From contig NZ_ABIZ01000001.1 in NCBI RefSeq assembly GCF_000172155.1, forward strand, positions 4,001,105 through 4,065,104: DNA of 64,000 bases, written 5' to 3'. The translations under genes and the position numbers were made by a program. Origin of the DNA: Verrucomicrobium spinosum DSM 4136 = JCM 18804 (GTDB lineage: Bacteria > Verrucomicrobiota > Verrucomicrobiia > Verrucomicrobiales > Verrucomicrobiaceae). Each line of letters begins with the position of its first letter. Position 1 is the first letter of the stretch. Below, piece by piece: positions 42,856 to 52,383 of the stretch. Under the pieces are notes generated by a model. The model was given only the letters and a program-made list of their open reading frames with translations, had not been told where the DNA came from and made no database searches.

Positions 42856-44007
42856 TCAGGGAGCGACCGTTTCGACGTACACGAACTTGCCGTCCTTGAT
42901 CGTGAGGACGACCGCGGGCTTGTTGGCGTCGCGCTTGGCGTCCAGGGTGATCTTGCCGGTGATGCCTTCGAAGTCCTTGGTGGCGGCGATCGCGTCACGC
43001 AGAGCCTTGCCTTCCGTCGTGCCTGCACGCTTGATGGCGTCCACCAGGATCATGGCGGAGTCATAACCCAGAGCGGCCATGGCGTCAGGGATGGTGCCGT
43101 GCTTGGCCTTGTACTTGGTGACGAACTCCTGGATGCGGGGTGCGGTGTCCTCGTTGGAGAAGTGGTTGGAGAAGAAGGAGCCCTCAATGGACTTGCCCGC
43201 CACCTGCACGAGGGAAGGGGAGTCCCAGCCATCGCCACCCAGAAGGGGGGCCTGGATGCCGAGTTCCTTGGCCTGCGTGGACATGAGGCCCACTTCATTA
43301 TAGTAGCCGGAGGCGAGGATGGCATCGGGAGCGCCTTCCTTGATGGAGGTGAGCTGGGCCTTGAAGTCCTTGTCCCCGGAGGCGTAGCTCTGCTCGCCCA
43401 CGATGGTGCCGCCGTTCTTCGTGAAGTACTCCTTGAAGTACTGGGAGAGACCCACGCTGTAGTCCTGCGTGACGTCCGTCATCACAGCCACCTTCTTCCA
43501 GCCACGGGCGAGGGCGAACTTGGCCATCACCGTGCCCTGGAAGGGATCAATGAAACACACGCGGAAGATGGAGTCACCGGTCTCCGTCACCTTGGGGTTC
43601 GTGGAGGCAGGGGAGATCATGGGAATGCCCGCCTTCTGGGCGATGGGGGCCATTTCCAGGGAGCGGCCAGAGGCCACTTCACCCAGCAGGGCCACCACCT
43701 TCTCACGGCTCACGAGCTTCTTGGCCACGATGCCAGCCTCGCCCTGCTTGGACTGGTCGTCCTCGGTCACGAGCTTGATCTTCTTGCCCAGTACCCCGCC
43801 AGCAGCGTTGACCTCGTCAATCGCCATCTGCGTGCCAGCATGGGAGGACTGGCCGAAGGTGGCCGTGCCGCCCGTCAGGGCCGCCACCTCGCCGATCACG
43901 ATGGTGTCGGCATCAGCAGCGTCGCCGCTCTTTTTACAGCCAGTCAGACCGGCGGTGGCGACGCCCAACAATCCAAGGAGGAGAAAAGCACGGTTGCGGA
44001 TTTGCAT
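42856..44007 (-). CDS. livK: ABC substrate-binding lipoprotein LivK/LivJ-type
   Basis: The 383-residue periplasmic-binding protein has a lipoprotein signal (MQIRNRAFLLLGLLGVATAG then LTGC), so it is membrane-anchored. It has the Leu/Ile/Val-binding fold: GEVAALTGGTATFGQSSHAG, KLVTEDDQSKQGE, MISPASTNPKVTETGDSIFR and DGWDSPSLVQVAG. It delivers the ligand to LivHM. The ATG at 44007 gives a proper lipoprotein signal. The ligand could be amino acids, urea or amides; sequence does not decide. Confidence 0.93.
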   Translation of the reverse strand: MQIRNRAFLLLGLLGVATAGLTGCKKSGDAADADTIVIGEVAALTGGTATFGQSSHAGTQMAIDEVNAAGGVLGKKIKLVTEDDQSKQGEAGIVAKKLVSREKVVALLGEVASGRSLEMAPIAQKAGIPMISPASTNPKVTETGDSIFRVCFIDPFQGTVMAKFALARGWKKVAVMTDVTQDYSVGLSQYFKEYFTKNGGTIVGEQSYASGDKDFKAQLTSIKEGAPDAILASGYYNEVGLMSTQAKELGIQAPLLGGDGWDSPSLVQVAGKSIEGSFFSNHFSNEDTAPRIQEFVTKYKAKHGTIPDAMAALGYDSAMILVDAIKRAGTTEGKALRDAIAATKDFEGITGKITLDAKRDANKPAVVLTIKDGKFVYVETVAP

Positions 44008-44192
44008 GGAGGGACTGTTTAGCAGCCACCGTTCCACGGGCAAGGGGAAAAGCCGTACGTACTCCACTTCATTTGCGATGTGGGAAATTGCAGGAAAAAG
44101 GAATCTTTCCCACAGAGGTTGCCTCGCGGCGGAATGGTGGTTTGATCGGGGTCGGTTTTGTTCCTGTTCCCGATTCTTTTTGCCCCCCTCTA

Positions 44193-46211
44193 ATGGCCCG
44201 CGACTACACGCTTCATGGCACCCCGGCTCCTCATCGTATCGATTACCGTGCGGAGCTGAACGAACAGCAGTTCGCGGCCGTGACGGCTCCCGCGGGGCAG
44301 TCCCTGGTGATCGCGGGCGCAGGCAGCGGCAAGACCCGGGTGCTGACCTACCGGGTGGCCTACCTGCTGGACAACGGCATTGCTCCGGAGAACATCCTGC
44401 TGGTGACCTTCACCAACAAGGCCTCCCGCGAGATGCTGGACCGGGTGCAGAATCTGCTGCCGATCGAGACCAACCGGCTCTGGGGCGGCACCTTTCACTC
44501 CATCGGCAACCGGCTCCTGCGGAAGCACGGCGACCGCCTGGGGCTGCGGCAGGGCTTTTCCATCATGGACCGGGAGGACCAGAAGGACCTCATGGAGACG
44601 GTGGTGACCAGCAGCGGCGTGGACACCACGACCTACCGCTTCCCCAAGCCGGAGGTGCTGGGGGAGATCTTTTCCCTGGCAGACAACACCAGCACCTCCA
44701 TCGCCCAGGTGGTGAAGGGCAAGTACCCGTACTTTGAGCGGGTGGTGGAGGGCATCGAGAAGCTCCGCGAGCTCTACACGGCGAAGAAGCTGGAGACGAA
44801 CAACGTGGACTTCGACGATCTGCTCACGATGACGCTCCGGCTCTTCCGTGAGAATGAGGATCTGCTCGATCGCTACCGCCGGACCTTCCGCTTCATCCTG
44901 GTGGACGAGTATCAGGATACCAACCTGCTCCAGAGCGAGCTGATCGAGCTGCTGGCCGGGCCTGAGGGGAACCTCATGGTGGTGGGGGACGATGCCCAGT
45001 CCATCTACTCCTGGCGCGGGGCGAACTTGAAGAACATCCTGGAGTTCCCCCAGCGCTATCCGAAGGCCCGGGTGTACAAGATCGAGGTGAACTACCGCAG
45101 CGTGCCTGAGGTGCTGCATCTGGCGAACCGGGCCATTGAGGTGAACCAGGGCCAGTTCCGCAAGGCGCTCATGCCCGCCCGCGTGGGCAAGGAGGTGCTG
45201 CCCGCCCTGGTGCCGCTGGACAACGCCAGCGCCCAGGCATCGTTCGTGGCTCAGCGCATCCTGGAGCTACGGGATGAGGGCATGGAGTTCAACGAGATGG
45301 CGGTGATCTACCGTGCTCATTATCACTCCCTGGAAATCCAGATGGAGCTGACCAACCGAGGGATTCCGTTTCAGATCACGAGCGGTCTGCGATTCTTCGA
45401 GCAGGCGCATGTGAAAGACGTGGCCGCGTTCATGAAGTTCGCCGTGAACCGTCAGGACGAGGTCTCCTTCATGCGCCTGGTGCGCCTCATTCCCGGCGTG
45501 GGCACCGCCAGCGCAGGGAAGATGTGGGCCCACTGGCTGCAAAGCGCCGCGGTGGCTGGACCGGTGACCCAGAGCGTCTTTGGAGAGTGTCTCCGCAAGC
45601 TGCCCGCGCCCAAGAAGGCGGCCAAGATCTGGGAGCAGACCGCCTTCACCCTGGAGGAGTTGCTGGAATCTGAAGGGGAACCCGTGGCCCCCTCGGCCAT
45701 GATCCGGAGCGTCATGGAGGGCGTGTATGAGGACTACATGCGCACCAAGTTCAAAAACGCCGATCAGCGCAAGCAGGACCTGGAGCAGCTCAGCAACTAC
45801 AGCACCCGGTTCAAGGATGTGTCCGAGTTCCTCAGCCAGCTCGCGCTGGTGAGCGGGGTGGACACGGATGAGCAGCCCAATGCGAACAACCGCGACTCCG
45901 AGGCGGTCACGCTGACGACTGCCCACCAGGCCAAGGGGCTGGAGTGGCAGGCCGTCTTTGCCGTGTGGCTGGCGGAGGGCATGTTCCCCAACAACCGCGT
46001 CATCGAGGAATCAGGCGAGGTGGGTCTGGAGGAGGAGCGCCGGCTCTTCTACGTCACGGTCACCCGGGCGAAGGATGAACTTTACCTGACGTATCCGGTG
46101 ATCAACTACCAGGCGCGCGATGGCGAGGTGCTGCAGCGTCCGTCCCGATTCCTTCAAGAACTGCCCAAAGACTTGATGGAGACCTGGAACGTGCGAAGTG
46201 TGTTCGCGTGA
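44193..46211 (+). CDS. UvrD/PcrA-type superfamily 1 helicase
   Basis: The 672-residue ATP-dependent DNA helicase unwinds DNA in repair and replication. Motifs in order: Q motif LNEQQFAAV, Walker A IAGAGSGKTRVL, TFTNKASREM, motif II LVDEYQDTN, motif III VGDDAQSIYSWRGA, VNYRS, and motif V TTAHQAKGLEWQAVF. The ATG at 44193 is chosen because the conserved part starts right after it. It is first in a plus-strand run with overlapping genes, divergent from the liv operon. Confidence 0.95.
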   Translation: MARDYTLHGTPAPHRIDYRAELNEQQFAAVTAPAGQSLVIAGAGSGKTRVLTYRVAYLLDNGIAPENILLVTFTNKASREMLDRVQNLLPIETNRLWGGTFHSIGNRLLRKHGDRLGLRQGFSIMDREDQKDLMETVVTSSGVDTTTYRFPKPEVLGEIFSLADNTSTSIAQVVKGKYPYFERVVEGIEKLRELYTAKKLETNNVDFDDLLTMTLRLFRENEDLLDRYRRTFRFILVDEYQDTNLLQSELIELLAGPEGNLMVVGDDAQSIYSWRGANLKNILEFPQRYPKARVYKIEVNYRSVPEVLHLANRAIEVNQGQFRKALMPARVGKEVLPALVPLDNASAQASFVAQRILELRDEGMEFNEMAVIYRAHYHSLEIQMELTNRGIPFQITSGLRFFEQAHVKDVAAFMKFAVNRQDEVSFMRLVRLIPGVGTASAGKMWAHWLQSAAVAGPVTQSVFGECLRKLPAPKKAAKIWEQTAFTLEELLESEGEPVAPSAMIRSVMEGVYEDYMRTKFKNADQRKQDLEQLSNYSTRFKDVSEFLSQLALVSGVDTDEQPNANNRDSEAVTLTTAHQAKGLEWQAVFAVWLAEGMFPNNRVIEESGEVGLEEERRLFYVTVTRAKDELYLTYPVINYQARDGEVLQRPSRFLQELPKDLMETWNVRSVFA

Positions 46212-47251
46212 GGTCCGGCGGAAAACCCCTGAAGAAGAAACGTGGCTGTGCATGGCGGATCCTGGGCCTCCTGATGGTGCTGGGACTGGTGGCGGTGCTG
46301 GCGGTGGACTATGTCTTCAACCTGCGGAGCACCATCGTGTTCCTGGCCTTTCGCGATTCCAGGCAACCCCTGGAAGTGCGCCTGGGAGGCAGCGGTTCAT
46401 GGAAACCGGTCTCAGCCCTCACCGTGGCCGAGATGGATCGCGCCCTGGTGCGGAGGGACGAGGACAGCGGCATCACCTGGCGCACCCTGGTGCTGCGGCG
46501 TGAGGCCCGCACCTGGGGGCAGCGTGTGGCGGGCTTTCTGGTGCGCGAGACCGTGAACGTCATTGAGATCAATCCGGCCAACTACCAGTTTCAGACCAGC
46601 TTCAAGGACGGCTTCGCTCTCACCACGGCCAAGGAACGGCTCGCCACCGAGCGTGCCGCCTTTGCGATCACAGCCAATTTCCGCGATCCCGCGGGCAAGC
46701 CGCTGGGATTGGTGGTGCACGAGGGCACCCAGCGGAACCCGACCTTCCCGGCGTGGACGGGCTACTTTTTTGTGAAGGCGGGCAAGCCCTGGTTCGGGCC
46801 CAAGTCCCTCTTCGAGGAGACCCCCGGTGTGCTTCAGGAGGCATCCCAAGGCTATCCCTCCCTGATGAAGAACCACACGGTGTTTTCCTATGTGGATCTG
46901 CCCAGCACCCGGTACTTCGACGGTAATCGGGTCACCTACCGCGCCCTGGCGGGCATGAAGCAGAATGGGAACATCGTTTTCATCCTCTCAGGGACTGGCG
47001 GCGTGATGAACGTCTCTGAAGTCACGGCGCTGGCCCAGCGGCTGAACGTGCAACACGCGACGCTGCTGGATGGCGGGCGCGCCCTGCAATACTCGCTGAA
47101 ACTGCATGGGGCAGCGAGGCATTTTACGGCCTTCAACACGTTGATTGACTTCGGCTCTGAGATGCTCGAATTGCAGCGCTCGCCCGTGTACATCGTCGCC
47201 CGTCCCACGGCGGTGGCACCAGCGGGTCCTTCCACCGCCACCGCCCCGTGA
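46208..47251 (+). CDS. NAGPA-like phosphodiester glycosidase domain protein
   Basis: The 347-residue protein has an N-terminal membrane helix (ILGLLMVLGLVAVLAVDYVF) and an exported domain related to N-acetylglucosamine-1-phosphodiester glycosidase (NAGPA/YigE type). Indicative stretches are AAFAITANFRDPAGKPLGLV, GVLQEASQGYPSLMKNHTVF and QHATLLDGGRALQYSLKL. It may cut a glycan-phosphodiester in the envelope. The GTG start overlaps the helicase stop by 4 bp (GTGA), and its own stop overlaps rnhB in the same way. Confidence 0.75.
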   Translation: MRSGGKPLKKKRGCAWRILGLLMVLGLVAVLAVDYVFNLRSTIVFLAFRDSRQPLEVRLGGSGSWKPVSALTVAEMDRALVRRDEDSGITWRTLVLRREARTWGQRVAGFLVRETVNVIEINPANYQFQTSFKDGFALTTAKERLATERAAFAITANFRDPAGKPLGLVVHEGTQRNPTFPAWTGYFFVKAGKPWFGPKSLFEETPGVLQEASQGYPSLMKNHTVFSYVDLPSTRYFDGNRVTYRALAGMKQNGNIVFILSGTGGVMNVSEVTALAQRLNVQHATLLDGGRALQYSLKLHGAARHFTAFNTLIDFGSEMLELQRSPVYIVARPTAVAPAGPSTATAP

Positions 47252-47949
47252 AAAAGTCTGCCGCCAGTCGCCCAACCGCCGCACGCAAAAAGGCGGGAGC
47301 AGGGAAAGCGATGCTGGGAGCCGCACGCCCGACCTTCCGCTATGAAATGGAGCTGCGCCAGGAAGGCCACCAGGTGGTGGCTGGGGTGGATGAGGCAGGG
47401 CGGGGCCCCTTGGCCGGACCAGTGAGTGTGGCCGCGGTCATCTTGCCGGATGATTTCACCCATGCGGAGTTGCACGATTCCAAGCAACTCACGGAATTGC
47501 GGCGCGAGCGCATCTATGATGAGCTGATGGGGCGCGCCGACGTCCTGTGGTGTCATGTGATGGTTGAGGTGGATGAGATCGACCGCATCAACATCCTCCA
47601 GGCCACGCGGATGGGCATGCGCCGGGCAGTGCAGGGTTTGTCCATGCTGCCGCACGCAGTTTTGATTGACGGGACACCCGTGCCCGACTTTCCTGTGCCA
47701 CACCGTGCGCTGGTGAAGGGGGATGCTCTAAGTCTCTCCATCGCTGCGGCCAGCGTCATTGCCAAGGTGGCGCGGGACCGGCTCATGCGGCAGGCGGCAT
47801 TGGATTATCCCGTATATGGCTTCGATCAACACAAAGGGTATGGGACACCTGAGCACCTGGAGGCGCTCCGCAGGCATGGTCCTTGCCCGCTGCATCGCCG
47901 TTCTTTCTCGCCCGTCTCTCAACTCACGTTTGCGTTTGACGACCTCTAG
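47248..47949 (+). CDS. rnhB: Ribonuclease HII
   Basis: RNase HII nicks RNA/DNA hybrids and single ribonucleotides in DNA. The 233-residue protein has a basic 35-residue extension, then VAGVDEAGRGPLAGPVSVAA (D48, E49), HDSKQLT, AVLIDGTPVPD (D141) and SIAAASVIAKVARDRLM. The GTG start overlaps the previous stop. The extension (KKSAASRPTAARKKAG) is atypical and disordered. Confidence 0.95.
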   Translation: MKKSAASRPTAARKKAGAGKAMLGAARPTFRYEMELRQEGHQVVAGVDEAGRGPLAGPVSVAAVILPDDFTHAELHDSKQLTELRRERIYDELMGRADVLWCHVMVEVDEIDRINILQATRMGMRRAVQGLSMLPHAVLIDGTPVPDFPVPHRALVKGDALSLSIAAASVIAKVARDRLMRQAALDYPVYGFDQHKGYGTPEHLEALRRHGPCPLHRRSFSPVSQLTFAFDDL

Positions 47950-48334
47950 GGGGCACCGCGTCGAGCCCAGGATCATTGGGGAATGGGGCGAGCATCTGGC
48001 CGCGAAATGGCTGGTGAGGAACGGGAGAAAGATCCTGTACCGGAACTACCGCGGCCCCAAGGGCGGCGAGGTGGACATCGTTTGCCGCCATGGCGATGTG
48101 CTGACTTTCGTGGAGGTCAAGACCCGTACCAGTCTGGAGTACGGCCGGCCGGCGGACGCGGTGGGCAGCGTAAAGGAAAGGCTCATCCTTCGTGGGGCAA
48201 GGGCCTGGCTGCGACTACTGGATCGGCCAGAATGCATTAACACTCGATGCGATATCGTGGAGGTCATTGTTTCTGAAGGAGAAAAACCACAATTATCCGT
48301 CATCGAAGGAGCATTTATTCTGGCGGATGATTAA
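47936..48334 (+). CDS. yraN: YraN-family (UPF0102) endonuclease-like protein
   Basis: The product has the nuclease-fold signature of YraN: IIGEWGEHLAAKWLVRNGRK, GGEVDIVCRHGD and LTFVEVKTRTSLEYGRP. The cellular role is unsettled; it commonly follows rnhB, as here. The start is uncertain: TTG at 47936 gives 132 residues, close to the family norm, and overlaps the rnhB end by 14 bp; an ATG at 47876 would add 20 residues. Confidence 0.85.
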   Translation: MTTSRGHRVEPRIIGEWGEHLAAKWLVRNGRKILYRNYRGPKGGEVDIVCRHGDVLTFVEVKTRTSLEYGRPADAVGSVKERLILRGARAWLRLLDRPECINTRCDIVEVIVSEGEKPQLSVIEGAFILADD

Positions 48335-48374
48335 GAGGGAGTTATGGTTTCTCAGAAATCCCCTCGGCAGTCTC

Positions 48375-49223
48375 ATGGTTCGTAGCGTCTTTGCTTCACT
48401 GGTCTTGTTTCTCCTTACGGATGCGGCGTGTGCCGTTACCATCGTGGGGTACGATCCCGCTTTGCATGACCGGTTTGCATCGGGGTATCCCACGACTCCG
48501 GTCGTGAATTCCAGCGCGGGTTTTGTTGGCGCTGGCTACGACTTTTCTGGAGTGGGTTGGAGCACGACGGAGCCACAGAAGTCGATCACGATGATCAGTG
48601 ACCAGTACTTCGTGTACTCGGGGCACTATCCTATTGGATCAGAGGTCACCTTTCGGACGGCTGGGGGCAGCATTATCACCTACTCCGTTGATACCAGCTT
48701 TTCATTCGCTCCCACAGGAGAGGTGTCCGATGCGCTCGGGGATCTGAGGATCGGTCGCTTGACCACCACGGTGTCGCCAAGCATCGCTTCGTACGCCATC
48801 TTCGACTCATCGGACTACGCTGACTTCGAGGGTTTGTCTCTGCTGGTGTATGGCCATGGAAGCGGAGCCTCACCCAGGATCGGCACCAACATCTCTGAGG
48901 GCGTGCAAGATGTGGAAATTGACGGGAGCCTCATTCGGAAAGGGTTGGTCTGGGATCAAGACGCATTGACCGGAGAGGCCCTCCTGGAATCCGGCGACTC
49001 GGGCAGCCCCACCTTTGCCATCTACAATGGACAACTGGTCCTGCTGGGCACCCACTACGGGGTAGGAGGTACCACATCGGTGGACGATCTTCTTGCTCTC
49101 TATCTGGAGAGCCTGACCGCCGCTGGGATACCATACTCCAGCGTCCCGGAGCCCGGGAAGATGGCGTTTTTCTTGCTGGCGTTGGGATTGATCGGGATGC
49201 GGCGGAAGCGCCAGTCGAGCTGA
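48375..49223 (+). CDS. PEP-CTERM trypsin-like protease 1
   Basis: The 282-residue exported protein has a signal peptide (MVRSVFASLVLFLLTDAACA) and a C-terminal sorting signal (SSVPEPGKMAFFLLALGLIG then MRRKRQSS), so an exosortase should process it. In between are trypsin-like residues: H84 (YFVYSGHYP), D123 (GDLRIGRL) and S209 (LESGDSGSPTF). The usual TAAHC is replaced by YSGHY. An ATG at 48327 overlapping the yraN stop is an alternative start. It is a paralogue of the next gene. Confidence 0.8.
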   Translation: MVRSVFASLVLFLLTDAACAVTIVGYDPALHDRFASGYPTTPVVNSSAGFVGAGYDFSGVGWSTTEPQKSITMISDQYFVYSGHYPIGSEVTFRTAGGSIITYSVDTSFSFAPTGEVSDALGDLRIGRLTTTVSPSIASYAIFDSSDYADFEGLSLLVYGHGSGASPRIGTNISEGVQDVEIDGSLIRKGLVWDQDALTGEALLESGDSGSPTFAIYNGQLVLLGTHYGVGGTTSVDDLLALYLESLTAAGIPYSSVPEPGKMAFFLLALGLIGMRRKRQSS

Positions 49224-49287
49224 TATTTCCAACTATTGTCTGGCATCGTCAGGGTTAAATGATATTTTCGGGCTGATTGGAAATATC
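49222..49287. repeat. 9-bp inverted repeat between protease genes
   Basis: GATATTTCC (49222-49230) pairs with GGAAATATC (49279-49287) across a 48-bp spacer between the paired proteases. It could be an operator or part of a weak terminator; there is no T-run. Confidence 0.4.
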
Positions 49288-49314
49288 ATAGGGTAGTCCC
49301 AGCCGTCCTGACTC

Positions 49315-50217
49315 ATGCGCCCCTTGGTGAAATCAGTCTTGATTTTCGCGAGCAGCTTCTGCCTTGCCTGGTGTGGCATGCTGGGCGACCTCTCCGCGGC
49401 CCTCCAGGTGGCCAGCTATGATGCTGACGTGAATGAGCGGCTCAATGGCAGTGCGAACTTCATTGGCGCTGGCTACGACTGGAGCGGGGTGGGGCAGACG
49501 TCCGATGGTCGGTGGGTCACGATGATCTCTGACGAGTACTTCATCTCCGTGGGGCACTACCATCCCGTGGCGGGGGCGGACAATGTCCGCTTCTATCTGA
49601 GCGACAGTCTTTCGGGCGGGTTCGAGGACTACGTGGTGAACACCTCATTTGGCATTCAGCTCATGACGGACCAGGGCCTGAGCGACATCTGGATCGGCCG
49701 TCTGACCTCCTCTACAAGCAGCAACATCAGCTCCTACGAGATCTTCGACCCGCTGCCCAGTCCCGACATTTTGGAAGGGGAGGATGTCTTCGTCGTGGGG
49801 AATTCAGGTCAGGGCTCGTACCAGAACTTCCGCGTGGGCACGAACGTGCTCGATCTCGATGACGGAACCCTGGGGGTGGCGGAGCGGAGCGTTTCTGTGG
49901 TGAACGGCTGGTCCGCCACAGCGATTTATGATGCAGACGTGCTGTACGACACCTTCTTCCAGTCTGGGGATTCCGGGGCGCCGACCTTCATTGTGAACAA
50001 CGGGGTGCTGGAGCTGGTGGGAGTGCATTCCGTGGCTGGCACGATCACCCTTCCCGGAGGAGACGAGCAGGTCAGCATTGATTCCCTGGTCTCGGGCTAC
50101 CGTCAGGAGATCTTGGGCCTCATCACGCCCGTCCCTGAGCCTGCAGGAATGGTCTTGGTGTGGGGTGCCTGCATGATGCTGGCCCTGCGGCGTCGCCGGC
50201 CGGTGATGACGGCTTGA
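49315..50217 (+). CDS. PEP-CTERM trypsin-like protease 2
   Basis: The 300-residue protein is organised like the gene before it: signal peptide (SVLIFASSFCLAWCGMLG), H81 (YFISVGHYHP), D124 (LSDIWIGRL), S220 (FFQSGDSGAPTF) and sorting signal PVPEPAGMVLVWGACMMLAL with RRRR tail. The shared framework NFIGAGYDWSGVG and NTSFGIQL confirms duplication. The C-terminal signal implies envelope or extracellular matrix location. Substrates are unknown. Confidence 0.8.
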   Translation: MRPLVKSVLIFASSFCLAWCGMLGDLSAALQVASYDADVNERLNGSANFIGAGYDWSGVGQTSDGRWVTMISDEYFISVGHYHPVAGADNVRFYLSDSLSGGFEDYVVNTSFGIQLMTDQGLSDIWIGRLTSSTSSNISSYEIFDPLPSPDILEGEDVFVVGNSGQGSYQNFRVGTNVLDLDDGTLGVAERSVSVVNGWSATAIYDADVLYDTFFQSGDSGAPTFIVNNGVLELVGVHSVAGTITLPGGDEQVSIDSLVSGYRQEILGLITPVPEPAGMVLVWGACMMLALRRRRPVMTA

Positions 50218-50296
50218 AGAACAAGTGAAGAGGGCGCACACAAATGCCCAACGCCGGATTTGTGTCACTCTGCCTCACCACGTAAGCTTGGCGCGC

Positions 50297-52000
50297 ATGC
50301 CCCCTTGCCGTCGGTTTCTCGTCTTGCTTTTCGCCGGGATACTTGTCTCCGGCCCGTCCTGCACGCCCATCGCAGCCCTCCGTGAGACGCGTGCCCGGCT
50401 AACGGGCCAGACGAAGGTGGATGTGCGTATCAAGAGCGCCAACGAGGCTCTCCACGAAATCAGCCGCTGCGCGAAGAAAGACCCCCAGCGAGCTATCGAA
50501 CGGTACCTCACCGTGCTCAAAGACAGCCAGGACCGCCTGCAACAGGATGCCGGGGACAAGGAGGCGCTCCGCGTGTACAACTACGCCCTGCAGCGGGTGT
50601 TTGCCGTCATCCGGATGCACCGGATGGACCCGTGGTCGCAGCCAACCCGGTTTGGAGACTTTACGCTCAGCCATCACAAGGATCCACGGCCCACGTGGGA
50701 TCCCTCCCTGTACGAGTTCCTTCCCGACGACCAACTGGAGGTGGGGGGAAAGTACCTGAAGGAACGTGTCACCCGCCCCGGAGTCGGCGCCGCGTTGGTG
50801 GCCATCAGCAAAAGGGCGGACCTGGACCCTGCCGAGGCCATCACCATGGGGGCCAGGATCTACTACGGCGTCACTGCCGTGGCCCGATTCAAGGGCAGCA
50901 GTTGCGAGATCCAGTTCTACGATCCGCTGGATACGGACGAGGCAAAGGTGGCAGGACACAGGATGGATCTGGCGGCCGACTACACCACCCCTCTGGCCGT
51001 GCTGCTCACGAGAGAGAGGCCCGAACGCCTCGGTCTGCGCCGGCTCATCGACCCCGGGCGCTATGCAGACACGGCCCGGCTCATCCGGATGCGCCCCTAT
51101 GATCCCAAGCGGGTGCCGCTGGTGCTGGTGCACGGCCTCATGGACACGCCCGCCACCTGGACGCCCATGCTCAATGCCCTGCGGGCAGATCCAGTGATCC
51201 GGAAGAAGTACCAGATCTGGATGTACAGCTACCCCAGCGGCTATCCTTACCCGTACACTGCTGAACTGCTGCGGCAGGAGTTTGACAAGGCGGCCAAGAC
51301 CTACCCCCACCATAAACCGATGGTCTATGTGGGCCACAGTATGGGCGGAGTGATCGGGCGGCTCATGCTGATCGACACGCACCATGATGTCTGGAACAAA
51401 TTCTTCCGCGTGCCGCCCGAGGAAACGCGCCTCTCCGCGGAGGATCGGGCTCTGCTGGCCAATACGCTCATCTTCAGCCACCGTGATGACATTGACCGCG
51501 CCATCTTCATCTCCGCCCCGCACCGCGGGAGCAAGTTGGCCATGGGCTGGGTGGGGCGGCTCGGTTCCCGCCTGGTCAAGGCACCGTCCGATCTCGTCTC
51601 CCTGGCCTCCACCATCACCGATGTGCTCCTGCTGGACGAGACCTCCCTACAGATGGGGCGTCTGCCCAATAGCATCGACACCCTCTCCCCGGCCAACCCC
51701 TTTGTGAAAGCCACCATGGACCTGCCCATCACGCGGGGGGTGCCGTATCACACCATCTGTGGCAATCGCGGTCGTGGCGGACCTCCGGGCTGTAGTGATG
51801 GCGTGGTGCCCTACACGAGCTCGCATCTGGACGGTGCGGAGTCTGAACTGATTGTCCCCTCGAACCACGGTGCCCATCAGAACCCTCAAGCCATCCAGGA
51901 AGTGCGCCGCATTCTCCGCAAACATGTGGGAGCCCCACCTGCGGCAACACCCCCTCAGACAGGAGAGGCAGGCAGCAGTCAGGGGCAGGTCAGTAGATAA
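50297..52000 (+). CDS. Alpha/beta-hydrolase lipoprotein
   Basis: The 567-residue protein has a lipoprotein signal ending VSGPSC, chosen by the ATG at 50297. The catalytic half has VPLVLVHGLMDTPATWTPML and the nucleophile elbow MVYVGHSMGGVIGRLML near residue 346, typical of lipases and esterases; a later FISAPHRGSKLAMGW resembles PGAP1-like enzymes. The N-terminal 250 residues are of unknown type. Likely anchored to a membrane and acting on an ester or lipid. Confidence 0.83.
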   Translation: MPPCRRFLVLLFAGILVSGPSCTPIAALRETRARLTGQTKVDVRIKSANEALHEISRCAKKDPQRAIERYLTVLKDSQDRLQQDAGDKEALRVYNYALQRVFAVIRMHRMDPWSQPTRFGDFTLSHHKDPRPTWDPSLYEFLPDDQLEVGGKYLKERVTRPGVGAALVAISKRADLDPAEAITMGARIYYGVTAVARFKGSSCEIQFYDPLDTDEAKVAGHRMDLAADYTTPLAVLLTRERPERLGLRRLIDPGRYADTARLIRMRPYDPKRVPLVLVHGLMDTPATWTPMLNALRADPVIRKKYQIWMYSYPSGYPYPYTAELLRQEFDKAAKTYPHHKPMVYVGHSMGGVIGRLMLIDTHHDVWNKFFRVPPEETRLSAEDRALLANTLIFSHRDDIDRAIFISAPHRGSKLAMGWVGRLGSRLVKAPSDLVSLASTITDVLLLDETSLQMGRLPNSIDTLSPANPFVKATMDLPITRGVPYHTICGNRGRGGPPGCSDGVVPYTSSHLDGAESELIVPSNHGAHQNPQAIQEVRRILRKHVGAPPAATPPQTGEAGSSQGQVSR

Positions 52001-52086
52001 CCCTTGGCTGCGGGGACCAGAATCGAGTGCGCTGGATACCCGCACCTGATCGAACATAGCCCCGCTTGCATCAACTGAAGCGGCAA

Positions 52087-52383
52087 TCACCCCAGAGGAT
52101 ACCTTAACGTCGCCAGCACAGGCACCATCCAGCGGATCTGTTCCCGCGTCACATGCATGGGCGGGATCTCGGGGTGCAGGGAGGCGAGCGTCGCGGACTG
52201 ATCCGCGCTCTGGGAATGGAAGACACACAGAAGGGCCGGGCCACCGGCATCGCCCCGGAGTCTCACGACCACGCGGAGATGGGGCATGCGCAACGGGTTG
52301 CTGGAGAACCCGGCAAGCGTGGCTGATTTCTTGAGTTTTGCCCATAGACCGAAAGGTCTGTTTTGATTTATACTGCACTGCAT
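52087..52383 (-). CDS. Small hypothetical protein
   Basis: A 98-residue frame whose ATG overlaps the preceding stop as TGATG. The later part (MPHLRVVVRLRGDAGGPALL, HVTREQIRWMVPVLATLRYP) looks coding, while the first 30 residues do not resemble anything. Alternatively it is a frame-shifted continuation of decayed DNA after the truncated endonuclease V gene. No family is recognised. Confidence 0.4.
   Translation of the reverse strand: MQCSINQNRPFGLWAKLKKSATLAGFSSNPLRMPHLRVVVRLRGDAGGPALLCVFHSQSADQSATLASLHPEIPPMHVTREQIRWMVPVLATLRYPLG

Noticed and set aside
50399-51523. 374-codon frame antisense to the lipoprotein hydrolase
   Set aside because: No recognisable domain; explained by GC-rich codon periodicity of the opposite gene.
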